Positions 34,253 through 45,027 are shown, numbered from the stretch's first letter. The stretch: DNA of 64,000 bases from Nitzschia sp. pyKryTriq1 (GCA_956465555.1 OY101129.1:1240001-1304000); one strand, 5' to 3'. Made by a program: numbers and translations. The notes: generated by a model from the letters alone, not told the origin.

Positions 34253-35908
34253 ATGAAACAAACAACACATATTTTTTCGAAACGTATTACCGTATTAACA
34301 AAGAATCAGCCATTCATGATGATGTCTACCACTAGTACGAACAACGACAATATGGATCTTGTGAACCTGTTCAACGAAGTGCCAGGAGATAATGATCGAC
34401 GAGGTGTCATGACTCGAGTTCAATACTCTATTGCATCAGCGCCGTCGTCGTCGTTCGCTTTCTTCCAAGCAAACACTGGCGAGGTGCTGCCGGAACCCAC
34501 GCCGATTCACCCTGAATGCATGGTCCGTGTGCATAGCTTGCCACGGCAGAAGACCCACGACCACGACCACTGCTCATCTTCTTTTTCAACCAGCACCCAA
34601 GAAGACCGAGCGTTTCTAGCGTCTCTGCGAGACTTGCTGTGGCCGCCTTGTTCCAACAGCGACGGCCTATATAACAGCAACAGCACCAACAGCACGTCGC
34701 ACAAAAGCATCGACCTGCAGAACCAGTACTGCCACGGAAACAACTACATCAGCAGTAGCTTGGGAGCCTGTTCATCAAAACTATCGCTTCTCTCCTCGTC
34801 ACAACAACACAGTAGCACTCACAGCAGCAACAGGAACAGCAACAGCAACAACCTGTCCAACATGATCTTTGATGTTCAAAACCAAGGGTTTGCCTTTCCA
34901 GCCATGCCACGAACGCTCGCGGATATGAACCAGTGGAATAGCGGTGGAGCTCAGCATGATGGATTCCCAAATATAAACATGAATCATTCTCAACTCGAAG
35001 AACTACTGTATCACACACGGTCCATCTCTGGTGCGGCCTCGTCTTCGAAGAACCAGCATCATGAATATGATATGATGATCATCTCGGACGACAAAGAAAC
35101 GGTTAATCATGAGGGCTCTTCCTCCAGGTCTATTTGCAACGCCAATTCCACGACACCATACTCCAGCTGCAATGATCTCAAGAGTGCCTCAGATGCGACT
35201 ACATCTTCAACAACAACTACTGCTTCTACTTCAGCCTCGGAACTATCGACCTATTATGGATCGGCAGCAACCACCGCCGCCGCCATGTTTCGATCGAATC
35301 AATTGGAACAATGGAGTCAACGGTATCACGAAATGGCCGAATTCCGGGACAAGTTTGGACATTGTTTGGTGCCGCTTCAGTGGCCGAGCAATCCATCACT
35401 GGCGCATTGGGTAAGTACTACAAATACAACATCGTATCATACAATGAAAATCATCCATGAATGCATCGTACTTCGATCGATCGACTCACTTTCCATTCCT
35501 TCCAAATATATTGTTTCTTACCCTCTGCAGGTCAAACGACAAAGACATCAATATCGCATGAAACAGCAAGGCAATCACTCGACATTGACCCCCGATCGCG
35601 AGGCCGCACTGGAAAAACTAGGCTTTGTCTGGGACAGTCATGCCGCCATGTGGGAAGAACGATGGAAGGAACTCGCCGAATATCGACAACAGCATGGTCA
35701 TTGCCGGATTCCAAAGAAATATCCAGCCAATCCTCAATTGTCCGTCTGGGTCAAGTGCCAACGACGACAATTCAAGCTATATACTAGTAGTAGTACTAGG
35801 GGCAAGCCGAAGGACTCGAATATGACTCCCGAACGAATTCAAAAGTTGGCAAGTCTCGGTTTTGACTTTACGCCGCGTCCAGAAAAGATTCAGCGTCTTC
35901 CATTCTAG
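34253..35908 (+). CDS. Helicase-associated (HA) domain protein, two repeats
   Basis: Exon 1 is 34253-35410 and exon 2 35531-35908; the intron 35411-35530 is GTAAGT...CTGCAG. The product is 511 aa. The ATG at 34253 is the first in frame; 34316 is an alternative. Residues 1-340 are low complexity (Ser, Asn, Thr, Asp). The C-terminus holds two HA repeats (PF03457 type): QRYHEMAEFRDKFGHCLVPL with SLAHW-VKRQRHQYR across the splice, and ERWKELAEYRQQHGHCRIP with LSVWVKCQRRQF; each ends with a KLGFVWD- or SLGFDF-type motif. In diatoms such domains occur without any helicase and are thought to bind nucleic acid. The intron is 120 nt and lacks stops, so retention would insert 40 residues in frame. Confidence 0.85.
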   Translation: MKQTTHIFSKRITVLTKNQPFMMMSTTSTNNDNMDLVNLFNEVPGDNDRRGVMTRVQYSIASAPSSSFAFFQANTGEVLPEPTPIHPECMVRVHSLPRQKTHDHDHCSSSFSTSTQEDRAFLASLRDLLWPPCSNSDGLYNSNSTNSTSHKSIDLQNQYCHGNNYISSSLGACSSKLSLLSSSQQHSSTHSSNRNSNSNNLSNMIFDVQNQGFAFPAMPRTLADMNQWNSGGAQHDGFPNINMNHSQLEELLYHTRSISGAASSSKNQHHEYDMMIISDDKETVNHEGSSSRSICNANSTTPYSSCNDLKSASDATTSSTTTTASTSASELSTYYGSAATTAAAMFRSNQLEQWSQRYHEMAEFRDKFGHCLVPLQWPSNPSLAHWVSTTNTTSYHTMKIIHECIVLRSIDSLSIPSKYIVSYPLQVKRQRHQYRMKQQGNHSTLTPDREAALEKLGFVWDSHAAMWEERWKELAEYRQQHGHCRIPKKYPANPQLSVWVKCQRRQFKLYTSSSTRGKPKDSNMTPERIQKLASLGFDFTPRPEKIQRLPF

Positions 35909-37225
35909 CTAGTACAGAGTAAGATGATGGTGCATGCTGAACCAAGCAGCGTAACGTTTAGAGGTTGAAAGGGTCATTTCGTCTTCTACTACTACTTTTG
36001 GATTGACAGGCGATAAGCTTTCTACTAGAGTAATACGGTAGCGAATAGCAAGACAAAGTACCTATACTATAGTCCTACTAGCTCTACTTTACCGTAAAAT
36101 ACGGAGGAGGGGAGGATGATGACATCAGTAAACTACTACTAATAGTAGTAGTAGTAGTAGTAGCTACCGGTAGAGGAGTTGCCCTTGCTTGGAGGTAGTA
36201 CTAGCTAGTATGAATCTTCTTAGTGATTAGTGTAGTAGGAGAGAAGAACGAGTCGAGGTCGTGGAGATCGGACATTGGAGAGCCCACGAAAATCGAATTG
36301 TTCTTAGATAGATTGTGGTGGGTGAGTTGTTGGTCATGATTGGTTTGGTCTGGTTTACTCGAACGTGGTAGTAGAAAGTCATCCCTTTCTTCTTCTCTTA
36401 CTACCAGTAGAGTAGACAGTATTGTGCGAATTAATGCTGCTTGAGAGCGGCAGGTCTTTTGTTGATTTTTGAAGTATATGAGGGGGATGAGGGCCGCTGC
36501 TGTAAAAGATTGGAGAGGCGAGACTGAATGTACGCTTCCCATCTTTCGCGATTCTTCTTCTTCCACAGGAATAACATCGTCGGTGGGTCGGTCGGTCGGT
36601 CGATCGGTCGGTCTTTGGGTCGGTCGAGGAGGGATGCGGTTCTTGACAATAGAAGCTATGCTGATCGTAGGCTAATGAGCAGGATGATTATAACACTGAA
36701 TGGGGCCAAGCAACTACAAGAACAAAAAGACAATAACCCTGACCCTTTGTTATAATGGTCGTCTTTTGCGGAGATTGCAATCTTTTTTTTCAATTTTTTT
36801 TTATCCGTCCGTTTTGTGTTCGAAATTGGATTGTCCTTTCAATGTCGTAGGTATCCAATCCATCTAAATAAGTCGTTTTATCCAATGTCCAACTTTGTGG
36901 ATGTACATTGCCCGTTCTATCGAGCACCTCGAGGATGCCGGCTCGAACCGTCCAGCGCAAGCATCATATCCTCCACAGATCTTCATCATCCCCCGCCTGA
37001 TGTACCGGTACAAGTACAGGTACTCGTAGCGGTAGTAATAGTCATCAGACTAACAATGCGTTGCTGGACGGATGGAAGCACACATTAGACAAGTAACCCC
37101 GCATTGCTTCACTCATCGATGTTACCATCTCTATATCACTGGCAAATACTAATTGATTGACGAGCATAGCAGCAGCAGCAGCAGCAGCAGCATGATGCTT
37201 CCGGAAGAAAGGTTCGACTTCGGCC
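35909..37225. other. Spacer, no supported gene
   Basis: TAG/CTA runs (36060-36210), a GGTCGGTCGGTCG run (36580-36620), T-rich tracts (36785-36805) and a CAG run just ahead of the next start. A minus-strand frame of 121 codons (36201-36566) has no start context or family and is not called. Confidence 0.45.
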
Positions 37226-38579
37226 GTGAAGCGTCTTCGATTTTCTCCGCTAGCTGTCGGCTTCGTGTCCATTGCGACGTTGGCGTTAATGACTCAGCAT
37301 CATTTTCTTCAATGGGGAGAGAATATTTCTTATTCGCAACGACAGCAAAATCCTTCTGCATATTCTACTACAGCTTCTACTAGTAGCCGCAACAACACCA
37401 AAAAAAAATGGTGAGGATGATGATGATTTGTTTGCATTGGCGGCGCACGAATCCCTTGGATTCTTTCAAGACATTCCCAAAGATGAATGGTTATTGTTGA
37501 AAGAAAAAGTCAGAGACATTTATCCGAATACCGTGGACCATGCTCCACCGTCGTCGTGGCGTAATCGCGGCGGGATCACTGCCAATCGATTCTTTCAAGA
37601 TCATTTCGAACCGGATTTCAATTGTCGTCATGAACGTCGCATTGGACGCTTGGGCGATGGTGGAAAATGGACCTGTGATCCACATCGACTCAAGAAGAAG
37701 GAGAAGAACACGACACCACCGCCGCCTTGCCTGGTATACAGCGTGGGTTCAAATGGTGATAGTTCGTTCGAAGCTGCCGTTCGAAACGATATTGGACCAC
37801 ATTGCGAGATTCATACGTTTGATATGAAAAATTATACCGAAGCAGTGGAAAAGGTCGGGGCGCATTTTCATCAATGGGGGATATCGGATACAAGTAGTAG
37901 AAGGCATCGAGGAGGACAAGAAGTAGTAGTCTACAAAACGCTCCAACAGACAGTTGAAGAATTGGGACATGTGGGACGTACTATTGATATATTCAAGATT
38001 GACTGCGAAGGTATGTACTCGTAGTTATTAGAGAGTATGCAACACAAAAGGAATGATCGATCGATCGATCGATCGATCGATGGTGGATACTGCAAAGATC
38101 AACACTAGTAGCAGATCCTAAATGCTGATGTGTGTAAATTGGAAGTCCGGCCCACGACTGACTGACTTACATACGTCTCTCTCTCTCTCTCTTCTCTCTC
38201 TTCTCTCCTATCACTATCATGACTACTAATACTACTATTACTACTAGGCTGTGAATGGTCGACGTATCCGTCCTTCTTTACAGCAGGTGTGACGTTACGT
38301 CAGGTCCTGATCGAGTTGCATGCGAGTCCCAATCCCGCCGACCAAAAGGGAAGCAAATTTCAAAACATGCCAATGCCGCAAACTTTTGACTTCTTCGATG
38401 CCATGTATCATCATGGTTATGTCATTTTTCACAAGGAGGTCAACATACGATTTTGGCATTTTGGACAATGTATCGAATATGCCTTTTTGAAACTCCATCC
38501 AGATTTCTTTTCCGATATCATTATTCCGCCGCCGGCGGCGGTGGAGCAATTGGGAGCCGGTGGAACCATAGTAACATAA
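37226..38579 (+). CDS. Methyltransf_22 (METTL24-like) protein with apparent frameshift
   Basis: The ATG at 37226 opens a type II signal-anchor N-terminus (SPLAVGFVSIATLAL). The frame runs to an A9 run (37400-37408) and then hits TGA at 37412. Skipping one A moves the reading into the frame that carries the rest: NGEDDDDLFALAAHESLG, YSVGSNGDSSFEAAV, CEIHTFDMKNYTEAV, HFHQWGISD and IDIFKIDCEG. A phase-1 intron 38011-38247 (GTATGT...CTAG) joins this to CEWSTYPSFF, giving the family signature IDIFKIDCEGCEW, and exon 2 runs to 38579. The second frame has no ATG of its own. The family is a SAM-methyltransferase-like fold, often Golgi or secretory in type; substrate unknown. Causes for the break: sequencing indel in the homopolymer, a recent mutation, or ribosomal slippage. 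The first is the most likely. Confidence 0.75.
38056..38082. repeat. (ATCG)n microsatellite in the Methyltransf_22 intron
   Basis: About six and a half ATCG units. The same intron later holds a CT run (38176-38208). The HSF intron carries a similar GATC-type run. Confidence 0.85.
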
Positions 38580-39146
38580 CATACCGTATGGTAGTAGGCT
38601 AGCTAGAACCACTACCTACTGTCTACTCTTCTACTACTAGTTGAGCTACACAGTAGTAGTACGCTGCGTTTGTAGCAGTAATTGATTTAGTCAAGTACGA
38701 CGTACGGCCTCATCCTTAGTACCGGTACCTTCCGACTTCAGATGTACGAATACTGCATGTACCGGTATTGCTCGGTTGCTCCACCACGCACGCACGCTTC
38801 GCTCGATGATGATGAACGCAGGCATAGCTTTTTCGAGACAGGTAAATACATTTATTTCCGCGGCGGGCATCCATCCATTTAGACAGTGGATCCTAATTAC
38901 CATAAATACAATCAACGTTCATGTAGGTTTGTATCTCTCCGGAACATGCTCATTCTTATCCGTTGGCAGGTCCGTACGGCGAAGTACCCGTAGAGTTCGT
39001 CTCCCGATGGTAGTAAAGTCGGTAGGAAATGATGCAGCAATGATGATGTGATGATTGATTCACACGTCACACGTCAACAACAACAACAACAGCAAGACAC
39101 GACAAGACACTATCGACCCACAACTCGTCTGTCAATACGAACAACG

Positions 39147-39186
<40 letters not shown>

Positions 39187-39340
39187 TTCTATTCGTAGTT
39201 GCTCTCGTCATGGTTCGATTCGGGCAAAGCTTGCAATCTTCCTCTCTTGTACTTGTTCTACGATAGCGAAGCACTAGCAAAGAAAGCGGAATCCAAAGAA
39301 CAACGACAGCATCACCAGCATCATCACCACCACCACTAGC
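38580..39340. other. Spacer, promoter region of the large C2/DEP gene
   Basis: GTAC/TAG repeats near 38590-38660, GAT runs near 38800 and 39030, and a CAGCAA run (39146-39186) followed by CACCACCAC leading into the ATG. No gene seen. Confidence 0.5.
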
Positions 39341-42300
39341 ATGTCCGACGATCTAATATCGGAATACAACGATGAAGACTACTACGACGACGACGCTGTT
39401 GAAGAATACTTTGATGAAGTTGACGGTGATAGTTCTTCCATGATGATGGACGAAGTAGTTACGGCCGCAAAAGCATCACAAGAACACTATCACATGCCAT
39501 CTACTACTACTACCACTACTACTACTACCAATAATTCGAGCGCATCTTCACCATCGGATGGGAAAAATCGACGACCCGAAGTCCTGGCCGCTGCCAAACA
39601 TGTTGCCAAAGGAGCCGGATCTACGGCCAAGAAGTTGATGAAACGAACCATCAAAGGCGGTCTCAAGACGACACGACATGTATTCGACAGTATCACTCAT
39701 ACTACAACCAGCAATACTAGTACTAGTATTACTGGCAATAGTGACAATGGAAGTAGTGGTAGTGCACGGAGTACTTCCATCAGGGACCACCAGCAGCAGC
39801 AGCAACAACAACAAGCCGGACGAATTGTACAAGCGTCATCATCATTATCATCCGCCAGCACCTCGGCCTCCAAAGCCGTGTTATCCCACATTGAACGAAT
39901 CAGTCAAAAGTCCGGAAAGAATACCGAAACGGAACGATTCAAAGTCTATCCCAAGTACGCATACCCCAAGACGAAATTCAACCGAGAGGAATTACGACAA
40001 GAAATGAATAAACCGTCCAGCTATTTTCATGATTTAAGAAGAGGACCACCCAACAAGAAGAAAAAAAGAAGCATCAGCGACCAACAGCAGCAGGAGCAAG
40101 AAGAGGAACAAGAAGAAGAAGAAGAATCACTACTGTCTTCGAAAGAACTGATTGGCAGTTTTTACCTGGAGGTCCTTCAATGCTTTGGAATTCCGCGTCC
40201 TGAATTGATGAAGGAGACGTCGGCCTTTTGTATGGCCGTCTGTGGCCCTCGTGCCTTTCGTACGGATACCATGCCGCCCGTCGCCAATCCCATGTGGCTG
40301 AGCAAAATGCGACGAGCGTGTATCTTACCGCTGACGGAAGCCTATGCTCGTGTCTATTTAGGAGTCTTTGCCTACAAGGGAGGAGGAGCGGATGCCAAGG
40401 ATGGATTCATTGGACGGATCGTCATGGACATGGCTCGATTACGCCCGGGATGTACCTACGATATTACATTACCACTACGTCAATCGAGTGAAGTTTACAG
40501 TCGACAGCAGCGTGGGGCTATTCGCATCCGATGTCATTTGGAATGGCATAATGAACGAAAGGCCTTGCTAAGCTACTTGCCACTTTCCTTCAAGAAGAAT
40601 CACAACAACAACAATGCTTCCAAACGCTCTTCCAGCACCTCCATCAAGTTCCAAGCTAATAAACCACATGATTCCGTCACGGTCCGATGCTGCGACAATC
40701 GTGCCTTTCAAAATGTCGCTCGTGTCGTTCACGGCCAGGACTTGCCTGGAAAGTTTTCCATGAAACTTGTCAAGGCAACCCTTCGGGAAATCAACTTTGT
40801 TCGTATTCATCTCCTTCGATATCTTCGAAAACGACAACTCCAAGATTTGGTCGGATGGAGGTATCCGCTCATTTCGTGCTTTGTGTTTGTGGCATGGATG
40901 CATAGCGTCATCCATGTCGGCGATATCCGGTATGTTCCTGGACATTTATTGACATTTCTACTCCTTCAAATATGGAAGAACTACGGGTTATATGCAATCG
41001 ACGGTCAGCATGACAATGGATTCTCGGCTCCCACCTACGAAGAATTGGTAAAGTGTTTGACACATTCTTCTTCTTCTTCTTCTTCTCCTTGCATCGAGCC
41101 ATTGTCCATGGAACGAAAAGATACTGTCGAATCAGCAATCCAGTTCTTGGATAGCGGCAGCATGCTGATTGATGAGGAAAAGAAGAAACGCTCACTATCG
41201 CTTCCCGCAATCGCGAATGCACTACGTGATGGAGTTCCAAGAGCCGAACGAAGAAGCTCTCTTTCCTTCTTTCGAGAGTCGTCCGCGGGTAGAGTCTTTC
41301 TAGGCACTGCGGCCGTCGACTTCATGGTGGCCAATCAATTGGTCGACAGCCGAGCAGAAGCCGTCCAAATTGGCCTTCGACTTCAAAAGGAGCTCCGACT
41401 CTTTGAACATGTCTCTCGAAAATTTGAATTCAAGGATGCCGAACTCTATTATGTCTTTTTGAATTTTGATACATCGGCATACGTCTTCAAAACTCATCGA
41501 CCATGGTTTCGCTTCTTTTTTCGAATCGCTGGTTTTTACAATTCTCCATCTTCTTCTACAGTAATACCCAAGGCTCATGCCCACTGGGAATTCCCATTTG
41601 CCACTGGTGCCGATCATCCACGCTTTACGGTGAAGGATTCGTTGGTCATTCGATCCAAGGAAGCACGGAATTTACTTCGAACGATGGATCATAATGATCA
41701 TGATCATCAACAACAAGAACAAGATGAAACGGAGGAGGCAGTGGCTGCTTTGGGAATAGCAAACCTCAATACTACTACTACTACTACTACCACCGGCATG
41801 AGTACCAGCAAGAGCAGTCTACAGAAGAAGAATCGATCTGACAAACGCCGAGCGGACGACGGATCCGGAAGTGACAACTCTGGCAGTACCAATACTCGTC
41901 ATCGCGTTCTTTCACCAGAGGAGGTGGACATTGAAGTAGAACTGGTCCATAGCGACGACGACGAGTACGAAGAACAAGACGACGAAGACTATGCAGGCAT
42001 TCTAGGCGAAGTGATTATTCAAGAATCAGGCAACGTGGAAGTCACAGTGTTGCCAAAGCCGCCGAACCAGGATATCAATGTTACAAAAAAGAGCGACATG
42101 AAAATCGAAGATCAAATGGCCAATACTCTTCGCAATATGCATGGACTATTGGGTCATATGTTCCATGACAAGGCCTATAAACTCTCGCTAGCACAAGAAG
42201 ATCATGATCGGCGTCGTCCGTCTTTGTTCTCCCGACGTGGATCTTCGAACACAAGTTTGAATTCTCAACAAGGAACAACAACAACAACATCGTCGCACCA

Positions 42301-43324
42301 TTCTCAAATGGGAACCCGAAGAGCCATCCGTCCCACGAACGTACAAACGGCTCGCGCCCATCACCCAGCAAAACTATTTTGGGGAGGCCGAGCAAAGACG
42401 TCGAGGAAGGACCAGCTCGAAAGTATTGAGGATCCTGAAAAGACTCGACGACTTGCTCTATCGGCAAAAAAGGATGAGTACGACCGTCTCTTGAGTGTCG
42501 GGAAGTATTCCAACAATAACCTCGTTGTTTCGAAAGTGGCTGTCATCATCCAGCCCATTGTCGAGATTGCCCAGCTTGTTCTACGAGTCATTCGAGCTCT
42601 CTTCAACATTTTTACTTGGAGAGACCCCTTTCTTACCTTTTGGGTCGTTACGTTTGGCTCGATTCTGGTCTTGATACTTCATCTTTTCCCATGGAGGATC
42701 TTTCTTGGGGTGACTGGCGTTGTCGTAACTGGACCGCAAAATTGGATCTTTCGTCTAGTCAAGGAACGAAAGGCCGATTCCAATATGGACCGCGATTTGG
42801 ATATCATTGTACGAAAACGCAAGCCACGAGGAGGACCGTTCGAGGAAGAAGACGGCGATGAAGGCGTATTTGCATACTTTTCATCGGCGGCTCCCGACAA
42901 TCGTCCCATACAAGAAGATCAGCTAGACACGTCAGACTACAAAGAAGTGGCAGTGCCATGTACGCCGCTAAATTATCGACGAATCTACGACTGGCCCCCT
43001 GAAACGGAATATGCTCGAGTTTGGAGCTGCCGTCCACCCGAGAGTGATCCCGTCGCCCAAGAACTACTCGAAGCTGAAGAATTTGGATCGCAAGGCTTTA
43101 CTAGCAGCGACGATGTCAGTCTTCCTGGTGGAGGAAACGAGCAGCAGGCATCGTCCTCAAACAACCATCGACAGCAGACTTGGAGCAACGCGGGCCGAAA
43201 GATAGTACGGGGTGTGCGTAAGGTGGCCCATCACGCACCATCATCTCTAGCCAAACCGGCGCAAGTACTACGGCGACGCAAATCACGTCAACTCGAAGAG
43301 CTAGAATCCGTTTCGGAACTATAG
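39341..43324 (+). CDS. Large C2 - DEP - MCTP/PRT_C-like membrane protein
   Basis: Single exon, 1,327 aa, ATG at 39341, TAG at 43322. The N-terminus is acidic and low complexity with a basic helix (AKKLMKRTIKGGLKTTRHVF). A C2-like domain spans about 268-400 (ELIGSFYLEVLQCFGIPRP, DGFIGRIVMDMARL). Then VKATLREINFVRIHLLRYL and WRYPLISCFVFVAWMHSVI with a second hydrophobic helix (about 505-550) match the first half of the PRT_C region of plant MCTP proteins. A DEP domain follows at about 617-715 (GTAAVDFMVANQLVDSRAEA, ELYYVFLNF). The second PRT_C-like membrane hairpin lies at about 1092-1145 (FTWRDPFLTFWVV, ILHLFPWRIFLGV). The likely role is tethering and lipid or Ca2+-dependent signalling at an internal membrane contact. 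The C2 Asp ligands are not clear, so Ca2+ binding is uncertain. Confidence 0.8.
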   Translation: MSDDLISEYNDEDYYDDDAVEEYFDEVDGDSSSMMMDEVVTAAKASQEHYHMPSTTTTTTTTTNNSSASSPSDGKNRRPEVLAAAKHVAKGAGSTAKKLMKRTIKGGLKTTRHVFDSITHTTTSNTSTSITGNSDNGSSGSARSTSIRDHQQQQQQQQAGRIVQASSSLSSASTSASKAVLSHIERISQKSGKNTETERFKVYPKYAYPKTKFNREELRQEMNKPSSYFHDLRRGPPNKKKKRSISDQQQQEQEEEQEEEEESLLSSKELIGSFYLEVLQCFGIPRPELMKETSAFCMAVCGPRAFRTDTMPPVANPMWLSKMRRACILPLTEAYARVYLGVFAYKGGGADAKDGFIGRIVMDMARLRPGCTYDITLPLRQSSEVYSRQQRGAIRIRCHLEWHNERKALLSYLPLSFKKNHNNNNASKRSSSTSIKFQANKPHDSVTVRCCDNRAFQNVARVVHGQDLPGKFSMKLVKATLREINFVRIHLLRYLRKRQLQDLVGWRYPLISCFVFVAWMHSVIHVGDIRYVPGHLLTFLLLQIWKNYGLYAIDGQHDNGFSAPTYEELVKCLTHSSSSSSSPCIEPLSMERKDTVESAIQFLDSGSMLIDEEKKKRSLSLPAIANALRDGVPRAERRSSLSFFRESSAGRVFLGTAAVDFMVANQLVDSRAEAVQIGLRLQKELRLFEHVSRKFEFKDAELYYVFLNFDTSAYVFKTHRPWFRFFFRIAGFYNSPSSSTVIPKAHAHWEFPFATGADHPRFTVKDSLVIRSKEARNLLRTMDHNDHDHQQQEQDETEEAVAALGIANLNTTTTTTTTGMSTSKSSLQKKNRSDKRRADDGSGSDNSGSTNTRHRVLSPEEVDIEVELVHSDDDEYEEQDDEDYAGILGEVIIQESGNVEVTVLPKPPNQDINVTKKSDMKIEDQMANTLRNMHGLLGHMFHDKAYKLSLAQEDHDRRRPSLFSRRGSSNTSLNSQQGTTTTTSSHHSQMGTRRAIRPTNVQTARAHHPAKLFWGGRAKTSRKDQLESIEDPEKTRRLALSAKKDEYDRLLSVGKYSNNNLVVSKVAVIIQPIVEIAQLVLRVIRALFNIFTWRDPFLTFWVVTFGSILVLILHLFPWRIFLGVTGVVVTGPQNWIFRLVKERKADSNMDRDLDIIVRKRKPRGGPFEEEDGDEGVFAYFSSAAPDNRPIQEDQLDTSDYKEVAVPCTPLNYRRIYDWPPETEYARVWSCRPPESDPVAQELLEAEEFGSQGFTSSDDVSLPGGGNEQQASSSNNHRQQTWSNAGRKIVRGVRKVAHHAPSSLAKPAQVLRRRKSRQLEELESVSEL

Positions 43325-43602
43325 AACAACTGGACGGAGAAGAATGATGGTCAAGGATATAATAATAGCAGCACTTCCTTTTTGGTGGCCTTTTGGATCC
43401 TTGTGGTGTATCTACGATAGTGCTCTACCACTTCTACGTGCTCTCTAGTAATAGAGTACATCGAGCTTGAACACTGATGATTCGAACGAATTCGATTCGC
43501 GCGCGCGGCTCTACCAACATGCAAACGAATTCTCAATGAATTCTTGTTCCAGGCCGCAACAAGAATATGATCAACATAGCCACCACCACCACCACCTGCC
43601 AT

Positions 43603-43695
43603 GGCCACGAAGATCAATCGTAGCTGCAGTCCTGGCCACGAAGATCAATCGTAGCTGCAGTCCTGGCCACGAAGATCAATCGTAGGTGCAGTCCT
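43603..43695. repeat. Three tandem 31-bp units
   Basis: Units start at 43603, 43634 and 43665 with GGCCACGAAGATCAATCGTA. The third differs by one base (GGTGCAGTCCT for GCTGCAGTCCT). Near identity indicates recent origin. Confidence 0.92.
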
Positions 43696-44169
43696 ACTAC
43701 TTGTAGTAGTAAGACATCTATTCAATGACGATAATAGTTTGTTGATTTGCTCTAGCTAGTATATACTATGGAATCTCTAGTAGAGTATCTCCGATTGATC
43801 ACTATTAGATTGGAAGTAGCAAGCAAACTGCTGCATTCATTTGATTCGCAAGTCAGTCGATGATCTATGTTATACATTGCTTGACGAAGAGACGACGACA
43901 ACTCCTCGCAAATTGTCGGCGAGGATCAGCAGACTAGTAGAGTACTAATACGAAGTCTAGTAGAGTCCTCAAAAATGCCTGGTGGATGATGGACGACTTT
44001 TATCAATGAAGATAGACGACGCTATGCGAACACATGCTTTCAAGACACCTCCTCCTCATTTTCTTCTGTGACAGTGATGAAGATGCTATGTTGCGCAGCC
44101 CAACAACATGCTGTGCATTTATGCACGATCGAAAGTTGCCGCCGACAGCAGACATAGGGCCTCCGTGCT

Positions 44170-44380
44170 TGCAACGACTCGTAGTTACGGGATTCAATTC
44201 GTGATTTAAAGTAGATGAAATTAAAAGAAGTGAGACTATTTTTCTGGGTTGTTTTGAGAGATGAATCTTTTGTAATCGTAAGGTAGTCGTGAAGTGTCAG
44301 GGGCACGAACGACTTATCATAAATGTAGTGGTGATGGCGATCTTGGATGTCTTGTGAAGTTTGTGAAGGAGGGATCGCCT
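44170..44380 (-). repeat. LTR-like repeat, 3' copy (minus orientation)
   Basis: 211 bp, aligned without gaps to 44817-45027. On the plus strand it runs from TGCAACGACTCGTAG to AAGGAGGGATCGCCT. Confidence 0.85.
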
Positions 44381-44816
44381 TCGAAGTTGGCGACCGTCTC
44401 GTTGAGACCGGTGGTGATGTCGTCCCACTTGGTCTCGTGGTCGTCTTCAAGATGCATTTGAAATTTGTTAAAAAGTCGGGGACCAGTAGTCCACGACATG
44501 ACTCGTCGAGCCTTCTCGAACGAGTTGATGAAGTGTAGATATTCCATGTTGGTAGCCTCCACGCGGAGCTTTGGGACTTCGATTGTGGTCTTCTCGGTCT
44601 CCTCGTTGACGGTACGAGTGACGGAATGTTTGACCATGTCGAGAGATTTGGGGGAGAAATCCTTTTTGAAGGGGAGGACTCCTTGGGCTCCAGGAACACG
44701 GTTTCCTCGACGATTGTTACCTGCACGCAACATAGCGGCGACTTCTCGTAGGCAAAGTAGTTAGTAGTATTGGTCGTTCGAAAGGGTGTACGATATTGTC
44801 GAACTTCTGATCAGAA

Positions 44817-45027
44817 TGCAACGACTCGTAGTTACGGGATTCAATTCGTGATTTAAAGTAGATGAAATTAAAAGAAGTGAGACTATTTTTCTGGGTTGTT
44901 TTGAGAGATGAATCTTTTGTAATCGTAAGGTAGTCGTGAAGTGTCAGGGGCACGAACGACTTATCATAAATGTAGTGGTGATGGCGATCTTGGATGTCTT
45001 GTGAAGTTTGTGAAGGAGGGATCGCCT
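44817..45027 (-). repeat. LTR-like repeat, 5' copy (minus orientation)
   Basis: Same 211-bp sequence as 44170-44380. Identity appears complete by eye, which argues for recent insertion or gene conversion. Confidence 0.85.

Larger units (their letters stand above)
44170..45027 (-). mobile_element. Miniature LTR-retroelement remnant (gag fragment between 211-bp repeats)
   Basis: Two direct repeats of 211 bp (44170-44380 and 44817-45027, constant offset 647) flank 436 bp. On the minus strand the repeat ends in CA, and the interior opens a frame with ATG at 44733 whose product resembles a retrotransposon gag N-terminal region (NMEYLHFINSFEKARRVM, then FNKFQMHLEDDHETKWDDI). The frame runs straight into the second repeat. 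No protease, integrase or reverse transcriptase is present, so this is an internally deleted, non-autonomous copy. No target-site duplication was found, and the repeat's 5' end is not TG. A 12-bp palindrome, TTCTGATCAGAA, lies next to the upstream repeat where a primer-binding site would be. Confidence 0.65.

Noticed and set aside
36201-36566. 121-codon minus-strand frame with an acidic-hydrophobic end
   Set aside because: No upstream exon or homology visible; it overlaps TAG-repeat 3' flank.
36935-36960. Minus-strand GGTTCGAGCC as a tRNA B box
   Set aside because: No A box at the right distance and no stems; chance match.
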